DNA of 64,000 nucleotides from Sphingomonadaceae bacterium. Its GTDB lineage: Bacteria > Pseudomonadota > Alphaproteobacteria > Sphingomonadales > Sphingomonadaceae. How positions within the stretch are numbered: position 1 is the first letter of the stretch; each line of letters starts with the position of its first letter. The notes beneath the pieces were generated by a model. It saw only the letters and a program-made list of their open reading frames with translations. It made no database searches and had not been told where the DNA came from. This document shows positions 19,826 to 25,476 of this stretch, in pieces. The position numbers were made by a program, and so were the translations under genes. Location: the NCBI GenBank assembly GCA_025359425.1, contig JANYGC010000102.1:1-64000 (forward strand), read 5' to 3'.

Positions 19826-20862
19826 TCGCCTCGGCGCGGGCGCCCGCGCGCCGCCTGTGGCCAGTACCGCGGCTGCGCTGGCTGCTGTCGGGTGCGCTGC
19901 TGTTCGCCGCCGCCCTGCCCGCAATCGCCGCGCTGGCCTTGCGCGCCACCGCGCACAGCCGCTGGAGCCTGATGGTGCTGATCGCGGTCGGCGCGGCGGT
20001 GATCTTCGCCCTGTTGCTGCTGATCGCCGGCATCCTTGCCCGCGCAATCGTGGTGCCCGTAGAGCGTTTGTCAGCGGCAACCCGCGCGCTGGCGCAAGGC
20101 CGCACCGCCCAGCTGCGCCCGCCCACGCTCGAAGTGCGCGAGATCCGCAGCCTCAATGCCGACTTCACCGTGATGGCCGAAGCCATCGCGCGGCGCAGCC
20201 GCTACCTGCGCGATTTCGCCGCCAGCCTCAGCCACGAATTCAAGACCCCGCTTGCGGGCATTCGCGGCGGGATCGAGCTGCTGCAAGACCACGGGCCGGG
20301 CATGAGCGAGGCCGAGCGCACGAAGTTCCTGACCAACATGGAAGGCGACGCGCAGCGCTTGTCCCGGCTGGTCAGCCGCCTGATGGAGCTCGCCCAGGCC
20401 GACATGGCGCGGCCCAATGCCGGGGGCGCAGAGGACGGACACGCCGATGCGGCCAAGGTGCTCGCCCGCCTGATCGACGCCCACGCCGCGCCCGGTTTCG
20501 CACTGACCGCGACCGTGGCGGACAGCTTCCCCGCGCTCGCCATCGAGGAAGCAGCCCTCGAGACCGTCCTCGCCACGCTGATCGAAAACGCCCGCCAAGT
20601 CGGCGCGACCACGCTGGCCATCACCAGCGGCCACCGGGGGAAGTTCGCCAGCCTGGCGCTGACCGACAACGGCCCCGGCGTGCCCGAAGGCGACGTGGCG
20701 CGGGTGTTCGACCCGTTCTTTACGAGCAAGCGCGAGGTCGGCGGGACCGGGCTGGGGTTGCCGATCGCCCGGGCGCTGGCGGAGAGCCGGGGCGGGTCGC
20801 TGGAGCTGGGCGAGACGGCGAGCGGGGCGTGCTTTGTGCTGACGCTGCGGGTGGCGGGGTGA
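19822..20862 (+). CDS. Sensor histidine kinase, start codon uncertain (CTG?)
   Basis: Partner of the preceding regulator. It has a HAMP-like segment (VVPVERLSAATRALAQGR), a DHp helix with the phospho-acceptor in SLSHEFKTPLAG (H138 counted from 19822), then catalytic ATP-binding motifs (DNGPGVPEGD, GGTGLGLPIARALAE). The first conventional start is a TTG at 19939, but the in-frame sequence before it encodes another clear membrane helix (LLSGALLFAAALPAIAALAL), and no ATG, GTG or TTG exists between it and the in-frame stop at 19741. A CTG at 19822 overlapping the regulator stop (CTGA) would restore two helices with a very short periplasmic loop. If that is wrong, the gene is 19939-20862. Confidence 0.7.
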   Translation: MIASARAPARRLWPVPRLRWLLSGALLFAAALPAIAALALRATAHSRWSLMVLIAVGAAVIFALLLLIAGILARAIVVPVERLSAATRALAQGRTAQLRPPTLEVREIRSLNADFTVMAEAIARRSRYLRDFAASLSHEFKTPLAGIRGGIELLQDHGPGMSEAERTKFLTNMEGDAQRLSRLVSRLMELAQADMARPNAGGAEDGHADAAKVLARLIDAHAAPGFALTATVADSFPALAIEEAALETVLATLIENARQVGATTLAITSGHRGKFASLALTDNGPGVPEGDVARVFDPFFTSKREVGGTGLGLPIARALAESRGGSLELGETASGACFVLTLRVAG

Positions 20863-20895
20863 GGTTACAGTAGTTTGATTGATCGTGTGGAACGC

Positions 20896-20918
20896 TAGCT
20901 CACTGGGTCCGTGAGCTA
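20896..20918. terminator. Hairpin at the left edge of the island
   Basis: An 8-bp stem tagctcac / gtgagcta with a 7-nt loop lies between the kinase stop and the dinJ-like stop. There is no T-run on either strand, so a terminator role is only possible. Confidence 0.3.
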
Positions 20919-20989
20919 ACGGGCCGCTTCTACGTGCGATTGCCGTACAAAGACGGTGGTCAAATATCGGGTTTAATTGTCAAGGCAGT

Positions 20990-21247
20990 CTAATCGTTCA
21001 AGTCGGCCATTAGCGCGGTAACGCTATCAAAGCGTGTGACCTTGCCATCCTGTATATCGCGCATAGCAACCTGCGATTCCGCATTAGGTGCGCGCAGATC
21101 GAAGGGCATTGCCTTATCGGCGGCCACACGGACGAGCAGCAAGCGAATTGCGTCAGAGATGGACAAGCCCATGCCCGCCAGCACCGTAGTGGCTTCCTTC
21201 TTCAATCCCGTCTCTACGCGAGCCCGTACAACTTCGGCAGCAGCCAT
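20990..21247 (-). CDS. RelB/DinJ family antitoxin
   Basis: An 85-aa protein closely resembling DinJ: an N-terminal ribbon-helix-helix (VRARVETGLKKEATTVLAGMGLSISDAIRLLL), then the signature PFDLRAPN. DinJ normally precedes and neutralises the YafQ RNase. Here the space where the toxin should follow (20863-20989) is non-coding, and a YafQ-type toxin instead lies 1.1 kb away on the other strand (22343-22618). AAGGA precedes the ATG. A perfect palindrome at 21279-21290 in its upstream region is a likely autoregulatory operator. Confidence 0.88.
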   Translation of the reverse strand: MAAAEVVRARVETGLKKEATTVLAGMGLSISDAIRLLLVRVAADKAMPFDLRAPNAESQVAMRDIQDGKVTRFDSVTALMADLND

Positions 21248-21278
21248 AACTTACCCATTCCTTGATTCTTGAGCCACA

Positions 21279-21290
21279 TTGTAGCTACAA
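21279..21290. promoter_or_regulatory. Candidate antitoxin operator TTGTAGCTACAA
   Basis: A perfect 12-bp palindrome 31 bp upstream of the dinJ-like start. It resembles the TTGTAA-type hexads bound by RelB in E. coli (established for relBE), so autoregulation is a reasonable inference. Confidence 0.5.
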
Positions 21291-21341
21291 GCTCTGAATG
21301 GGGGTTTAATCTCGGGGGGTCAACCCTTCCGCACCATCCGG

Positions 21342-21404
21342 CAGCACATGCAGCACAGTAGCACACAGAAGAACATGTAGCACATGTAGCACATGTAGCA
21401 CAGT
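21342..21404. repeat. Seven-unit 9-bp tandem array, consensus tagcacatg
   Basis: Units in order: cagcacatg, cagcacagt, agcacacag, aagaacatg, tagcacatg, tagcacatg, tagcacagt. The last three are closest to consensus; earlier units are diverged. Unit length and position, upstream of a gene with a winged-helix-like segment, recall plasmid iterons or multi-site operators. It is not a CRISPR because there are no spacers. Confidence 0.75.
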
Positions 21405-21453
21405 CAGCGAGGCTGTTTTCCTTCGTGAAATCAATATCTTGCGTAAATCGTGG

Positions 21454-21469
21454 TGCAACATATGTTGCA
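21454..21469. promoter_or_regulatory. Perfect 16-bp palindrome TGCAACATATGTTGCA
   Basis: A fully symmetric sequence about 170 bp before the unknown gene and 50 bp after the tandem array. It is a probable dimeric regulator site; the binding protein is unknown. Confidence 0.45.
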
Positions 21470-21638
21470 ATATGACTACTCGAGACGCGACAACTGCAAT
21501 TGATTTGACTCCCTAAGATGTGATACAGCGACAACTCACGGCGTCTGAGTAAATTCCTAAATCATTGTTTTTACACGATACATGCTGCATTACTAAAAAC
21601 CAAGGTTCAGGGCATATAGTAGCAACTTTCTGGGATTT

Positions 21639-22346
21639 ATGACGATGACGAGCATTAGGGAAGCGGGGGCAATCGCCAAAAAGCAGCTTACTATACGTGA
21701 TCTGCACTGGCCCGGCGTTGAACCGCACTTATGGAATCGCAAAGCCCATAAAGGCTTTACGACCATCCCGAAAACCATGCCTTTGATCCTCAAGGCAATG
21801 GACGAGATCACGAAGGGCGCACCCGTGTCCTCGACTTATTTGACCTTGTGGTGCTGCACGTGGGACAACTCCTTCGTAGTGCTGAACAAACCCCAAGACA
21901 TGGCGGACGCGGCGGGCTTTGGCGGCCAGCGCGGAGTACACACGTGGGCTACGCGGATGAAGAAGCTTCAGGAGTTGCACTTTATCGACATCAAGCCCGG
22001 GAAGTCGGGCCCGATGAGCAACGCCATAATCTGGAATCCGCATCTGACGTTGCGGTATCTTCATGACCAGAAAACGCCGGGGCTTACCGAGGCGACCTAC
22101 AATGCGCTGATCGAGTGGGCTTTGGAAGTCGGCGCGAAGGATATGACCGATCCGTTTCCACCGCTTGCCGCAGCACCCGTGGCCGCTCCCGCGGCGGGGA
22201 CTGTCGTTACTCCCGTTGCACCGATCACGATTCCGCTGCCACTGCCGCTTGCCCCTGGATCGGACGTGCCGCCGCCTGCTCTTCAAGGGCAGGCAGCAAA
22301 CGTGCCAACCGCGTCCGACGCAGATCAAAAGGGATGCGATCTGTGA
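21639..22346 (+). CDS. Unknown protein with winged-helix-like segment and Pro/Ala-rich tail
   Basis: A 235-aa protein I cannot assign with certainty. The N-terminal part has RDLHWPGVEPHLWNRKAHKG followed by FTTIPKTMPLILKAMDEI. About 95-125 reads like a winged helix (HTWATRMKKLQELHFIDIKP). Residues about 170-220 are Pro/Ala/Val-rich and disordered. It is reminiscent of proteins carried on mobile elements, and a replication- or operator-binding role would fit the iteron-like array upstream, but that is inference. The Shine-Dalgarno is weak; ATG at 21645 is an alternative. It overlaps the yafQ-type toxin gene by 4 nt (GTGA), so the two are coupled. Confidence 0.7.
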   Translation: MTMTSIREAGAIAKKQLTIRDLHWPGVEPHLWNRKAHKGFTTIPKTMPLILKAMDEITKGAPVSSTYLTLWCCTWDNSFVVLNKPQDMADAAGFGGQRGVHTWATRMKKLQELHFIDIKPGKSGPMSNAIIWNPHLTLRYLHDQKTPGLTEATYNALIEWALEVGAKDMTDPFPPLAAAPVAAPAAGTVVTPVAPITIPLPLPLAPGSDVPPPALQGQAANVPTASDADQKGCDL

Positions 22347-22618
22347 CCCGCACTATTGAAACAACGACGCGCTTCAAGCGCGACTATAAGCGAGAGCTGA
22401 AAACGGACCCAGCGTTAGCTGAAAAGCTTAGGCCTGTAATTGAGCTTTTAACCACCGATGGGGAATTGCCAGACAGGCTGTCTGACCATCCCTTGCAGGG
22501 CGATTGGAAGGGCTTTCGAGATTGCCACATCAAGCCTGACCTTGTGATGATCTACGCCAAATCGGAAGACACGCTGAGCTTGGCTCGTCTTGGATCGCAT
22601 AGCGAGCTTTTTGGTTAG
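22343..22618 (+). CDS. YafQ family toxin (RelE superfamily mRNA interferase)
   Basis: A 91-aa toxin with the YafQ core DHPLQGDWKGFRDCHIKPD and C-terminal RLGSHSELFG. Residues H49, H62, D66 and H86 correspond to the catalytic H50, H63, D67 and H87 of E. coli YafQ, so it looks active. YafQ cleaves mRNA on the ribosome. The GTG at 22343 overlaps the preceding stop and has AGGG upstream; an in-frame ATG at 22334 is too close to it. The gene directly upstream is not an antitoxin; the only DinJ-type protein nearby is on the opposite strand at 20990-21247. Confidence 0.88.
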   Translation: MTRTIETTTRFKRDYKRELKTDPALAEKLRPVIELLTTDGELPDRLSDHPLQGDWKGFRDCHIKPDLVMIYAKSEDTLSLARLGSHSELFG

Positions 22619-22700
22619 TCTGTGCGGACGGATTGCCGCAAAGCGGGATAAGCGGCTTTGACGCACTCATGAGAGAACTAGGGAGCAACCCACACAACTC

Positions 22701-22775
22701 CCCCTCCGTCAGTCGGCGGGTCGACCTGCCACCTCCCCATTTGCCCTTCGTAAAATTCTGGGGAATGGAGAGGAT
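22701..22775 (+). repeat. 'cacctcccc' intergenic repeat, copy 1
   Basis: Begins cccctccgtcagtcg, contains cctgccacctccccattt, ends aatggagaggatc. Its inverse is copy 2 at 23076-23139 (15 + 18 + 13 matching positions in three blocks). Confidence 0.7.
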
Positions 22776-23075
22776 CCGGCAAACCATTTTCCTACACGCC
22801 CCCAACCTGCCAAGCTTCCGCCCATGCCGCATCATTCCCCCGGCGAGGCTGGCCCTCGCCCGCACAGTCCGTCCGCTCCCCGAAGCCGCGCCGCCAGCGC
22901 GGCTTTGCTGCATTTTGGCGCCGCAAAAGGCACCGGGTCTGCGCTGTCACCTTGGGGCCAACGCACTGTATTGAATGGCCTTCCCTGGGTGACACGGTGT
23001 CTTGTGTCACCCTGTTGGCGCGCTGGGGCGGGCGGATCGGGGTGACGGGTGGAGGGTTGGATGGACTAGTGCTGT

Positions 23076-23139
23076 GATCCTCTCCATTTTGCGCAGCCAA
23101 ATGGGGAGGTGGCAGGCGCCTTGGCGACTGACGGAGGGG
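23076..23139 (-). repeat. 'cacctcccc' intergenic repeat, copy 2 (inverted)
   Basis: Inverse of copy 1, so copies 1 and 2 form long imperfect terminal inverted arms around the intervening 300 bp. Confidence 0.7.
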
Positions 23140-23158
23140 TTCTGAACGCCAGCGTCGA

Positions 23159-23222
23159 GACCCCTCCGTCTCGCCTGCGGCGATCCACCTCCCCTTTTGC
23201 ACTTCGTGAAAAAGGAGAGGAT
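23159..23222 (+). repeat. 'cacctcccc' intergenic repeat, copy 3
   Basis: Same orientation as copy 1 (cccctccgtctcg ... ccacctcccc ... ggagaggatc), only 20 bp after copy 2 and just before the Lrp-family gene end. Confidence 0.65.
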
Positions 23223-23234
23223 CTGAAGGGCTGG

Positions 23235-23693
23235 TCAACCCCGCACCGGATATCCGCTCCAGCGCTTGATCCGGCGGATCGCGAAGGCCGAGCGCATCGC
23301 CGAGACGCCGGGGAGGCGGGCGAGGCAATCGCGGTGGATGCGGTCGTATTGTTCGAGATCGTGCGCGGCGACGCGCAGCAGGTAGTCGGCCTGGCCGCTC
23401 ATCAGGTGGCAATCGAGGATATCGGCCATGTCCTGCACCGCAGCCTCGAACCGGTCCATCGCCTCACGGCTCTGGCTGGTCAGCGTGATCTCGACGAAGG
23501 CCTGCAGCTTGAGCCCCAATTTGTGCGGATCGATCTGCGCCGCATAGCCGGTGACGATCCCCGCCGCCTCGAGCGCCTTGATCCGGCGGTGGCAGGCCGA
23601 GGGGGATACCCCGGCGAGCTCGGCCAGATCGGCGATCGAGCGCGACGAGTCCGTCTGGAGCGCTTCGAGGATCAGCACGTCGTTGCGGTCCAT
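23235..23693 (-). CDS. Lrp/AsnC family transcriptional regulator (probable ald regulator)
   Basis: A 152-aa protein with an N-terminal HTH (about 3-55; DRNDVLILEALQTDSSRSIADLA, VSPSACHRRIKALEAAGI) and a C-terminal RAM ligand domain (about 70-150). It is divergent from alanine dehydrogenase with 131 bp between them, the classic arrangement of an alanine-responsive Lrp paralogue controlling ald. AAAGGATTTCCC precedes the ATG at 23693, and a candidate operator lies at 23703-23730. Upstream in-frame residues are not family-like. Confidence 0.9.
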   Translation of the reverse strand: MDRNDVLILEALQTDSSRSIADLAELAGVSPSACHRRIKALEAAGIVTGYAAQIDPHKLGLKLQAFVEITLTSQSREAMDRFEAAVQDMADILDCHLMSGQADYLLRVAAHDLEQYDRIHRDCLARLPGVSAMRSAFAIRRIKRWSGYPVRG

Positions 23694-23702
23694 GGGAAAT
23701 CC

Positions 23703-23730
23703 TTTCGGCAATTGCGTCAATTGCGGGAAA
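23703..23730. promoter_or_regulatory. Candidate Lrp-family operator
   Basis: The imperfect inverted repeat tttcggcaattg-cgt-caattgcgggaaa lies immediately upstream of the Lrp-type gene and inside the ald divergent promoter region, a place expected for autoregulation and ald control. Confidence 0.45.
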
Positions 23731-23824
23731 TATCACCGCGTGGGCGCCCGGTAAAGGCGAACTTTGGTGAAACTTTCATGTCCGACAGGCGTATCTTCGG
23801 CAGACCCAATGCAGGAGAGCCATG

Positions 23825-24940
23825 ATGCGCGTCGGCACCGTCAAGGAAATCAAGAACCACGAATACCGCGTCGGCCTGACCCCCGAGAGCGCCAAGGAAC
23901 TGGTGGTCCACGGCCACGAGGTGTGGGTGGAAACCGGGGCGGGCAGCGGGATCGGGGCCTCCGACCGCGATTACGAGGCCGCCGGGGCGGCGATCAAGCC
24001 CGATGCCGCGACGATTTTCGCCGAGTGCGAGATGGTGGTGAAGGTCAAGGAACCACAGCCGGCCGAGCGGGCGATGCTGCGGCAGGGGCAGGTGCTGTAC
24101 ACTTACCTCCACCTCGCGCCGGACCCGGAACAGACCGCCGACCTGATCAAATCGGGCGTTACCGCGATCGCCTATGAGACCGTGACGGGCCCGGGCAATT
24201 CGCTCCCGCTGCTCAAGCCGATGAGCCAGGTGGCGGGGCGGATGTCGATCCAGGCCGGAGCGACCGCGCTGGAGAAGGCGCATGGCGGGCGCGGGGTGCT
24301 GCTGGGCGGCGTGCCGGGGGTGATGCCCGGCCGCGTGATGGTCATCGGCGGCGGCGTGGTGGGGTTTAACGCGGCGCAGATGGCGGTCGGGCTGGGCGCC
24401 GATACCACGATCCTCGACCGCGATCCCGAAGTGCTCGAAAAGCTCGGCATCCATTTCGAAAGCCGCGCCAAGACGCTGTTTTCGAGCCGCGCCAACATTC
24501 AGCAGATGCTGTGTGAGGCCGATCTGGTGATCGGCGCGGTGCTGGTCCCCGGCGCCGCCGCGCCCAAGCTGGTGACGCGCGAAATGCTCGGCTGCATGAA
24601 GCCCGGCGCGGTGCTGGTCGACGTGGCGATCGATCAGGGCGGGTGCTTTGAGACCAGCCACGCGACGACGCACGCCGACCCGACGTATGTGGTGGACGGC
24701 GTGGTGCATTACTGCGTCGCCAACATGCCCGGCGCGGTGGCGCGGACTTCGACCTATGCGCTCAACAACGTGACTTTGCCGCATGCGCTGCGGATTGCCG
24801 ATCTGGGGTGGCAGGCGGCGCTCGCGGCCAATCCGCATCTGGCGGCGGGGCTGAATGTGCACGCGGGCAAGATCACGTACGAGGCGGTGGCGCGGGATCT
24901 GGGCTATGACTACACCCCGGTGGCGGAGGTTTTGGGGTGA
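23825..24940 (+). CDS. ald: Alanine dehydrogenase
   Basis: Interconverts L-alanine and pyruvate/ammonia with NAD in the cytoplasm. It is 371 aa, exact family length from [20 protein letters not shown]. The GSGIG nucleotide-adjacent segment, the Rossmann motif [22 protein letters not shown] and [21 protein letters not shown] are present. Two ATGs are adjacent (23822 and 23825); the second has better spacing (7 nt) from AGGAG and matches the family start. Regulation by the divergent Lrp-type protein is likely. Confidence 0.95.
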   Translation: MRVGTVKEIKNHEYRVGLTPESAKELVVHGHEVWVETGAGSGIGASDRDYEAAGAAIKPDAATIFAECEMVVKVKEPQPAERAMLRQGQVLYTYLHLAPDPEQTADLIKSGVTAIAYETVTGPGNSLPLLKPMSQVAGRMSIQAGATALEKAHGGRGVLLGGVPGVMPGRVMVIGGGVVGFNAAQMAVGLGADTTILDRDPEVLEKLGIHFESRAKTLFSSRANIQQMLCEADLVIGAVLVPGAAAPKLVTREMLGCMKPGAVLVDVAIDQGGCFETSHATTHADPTYVVDGVVHYCVANMPGAVARTSTYALNNVTLPHALRIADLGWQAALAANPHLAAGLNVHAGKITYEAVARDLGYDYTPVAEVLG

Positions 24941-24944
24941 CGAA

Positions 24945-25065
24945 GATCCTCCCCTTCTGGGGGAGGTGGGCCGACGAAGGCGGCTCGGTGGGGGACTGTC
25001 GCGGATGGAATTAGGCCCCCACCGTCAGCGCTGCGCGCTGCCACCTCCCCCAAGAGGGGAGGATC
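24945..25065. repeat. Palindromic 'cacctcccc' repeat, fourth copy
   Basis: A 121-bp inverted repeat: gatcctccccttctgggggaggtgg at the left and ccacctcccccaagaggggaggatc at the right, with an inner gtggggg/cccccac pair. It occupies the whole space between the convergent ald and thioesterase genes and probably serves as a transcription barrier. Related to the copies at 22701-23222. Confidence 0.8.
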
Positions 25066-25476
25066 TTAGATTTCGCTCGCAAACGGCTTGAACGGCGCGG
25101 CTACTTCTTCGCGCACCCGGAGCAGCCGCCCGCTGGCCTTGTCGAGCAAGGCCCAGGTGCTGCGTGCGGCGACGATGATCTTGCCGGCAGAGTTGCGAAA
25201 CTCGACGCAGCGATCGAACTGCGCGCCTTTGGGGGGAGCGGGGATGAAGGTTTCGGCGGTGGCGCTTTCGCCCGGGCCGATGTTGCCGCGGTAGTCGATC
25301 TCGTGCCGGGTCACGACCCAGATGTACTGGGCCTGGTGCTCGGCGCTGGCGACGTTGGACCAGTGCGAAGTGGCGATCTGCTGGATCCAGTCGACCCAGA
25401 CGGTGTTGTTGACGTGGCCCAGTTCGTCGATGTGTTCAGGCTGCGCGGTGAAGGTGAGGCGGTGGCGGTTGGTCAT
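25066..25476 (-). CDS. Hotdog-fold acyl-CoA thioesterase (YbgC/FatA-like)
   Basis: A 136-aa hotdog protein with the signature HIDELGHVNNTVWVDWIQ (Asp/Asn active region) and TRHEIDYRGNIGPGESATAE. It is expected to hydrolyse acyl-CoA or acyl-ACP thioesters; chain specificity cannot be read. The ATG at 25476 overlaps the stop of the upstream oligopeptidase gene (ATGA), so the two are cotranscribed; alternative starts upstream lie inside that gene. Confidence 0.87.
   Translation of the reverse strand: MTNRHRLTFTAQPEHIDELGHVNNTVWVDWIQQIATSHWSNVASAEHQAQYIWVVTRHEIDYRGNIGPGESATAETFIPAPPKGAQFDRCVEFRNSAGKIIVAARSTWALLDKASGRLLRVREEVAAPFKPFASEI

Larger units (their letters stand above)
21248..21638. other. 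391-bp non-coding control region with palindromes and a tandem array
   Basis: An AT-rich stretch between the divergent dinJ-like gene and the unknown gene. It holds a 12-bp palindrome (21279-21290), a seven-unit 9-bp tandem array (21342-21404) and a 16-bp palindrome (21454-21469). No convincing reading frame was found. The combination looks like an operator, partition or replication-type control region. Confidence 0.6.
22619..23234. other. 616-bp gene-free stretch dominated by repeats
   Basis: It contains three copies of a 'cctccgtc...cacctcccc...ggagaggatc' repeat (22701-22775, 23076-23139, 23159-23222), the first two inverted with respect to each other and enclosing about 300 bp. Inside is another hairpin, gggtgacac / gtgtcaccc (22987-22995 and 23004-23012). 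Short open frames across it look like repeat translations; no gene is supported. Confidence 0.6.

Noticed and set aside
21342..21404. Short tandem array as a CRISPR
   Set aside because: Units of 9 bp follow each other directly with no spacers, and no cas gene is near.
21214..21534. Minus-strand frame with a CATCATCATC peptide repeat
   Set aside because: The peptide repeat is the translation of the 9-bp tandem array; it overlaps the antitoxin start and lacks a family match.
22633..22974. Short frames in the 22.6-23.2 kb gap
   Set aside because: They run through the repeat copies and have no ribosome site or domain.
20863..23234. Integrated prophage or complete transposon
   Set aside because: No integrase, transposase or attachment-site duplication is visible; only low GC, TA genes and repeats support foreign origin.
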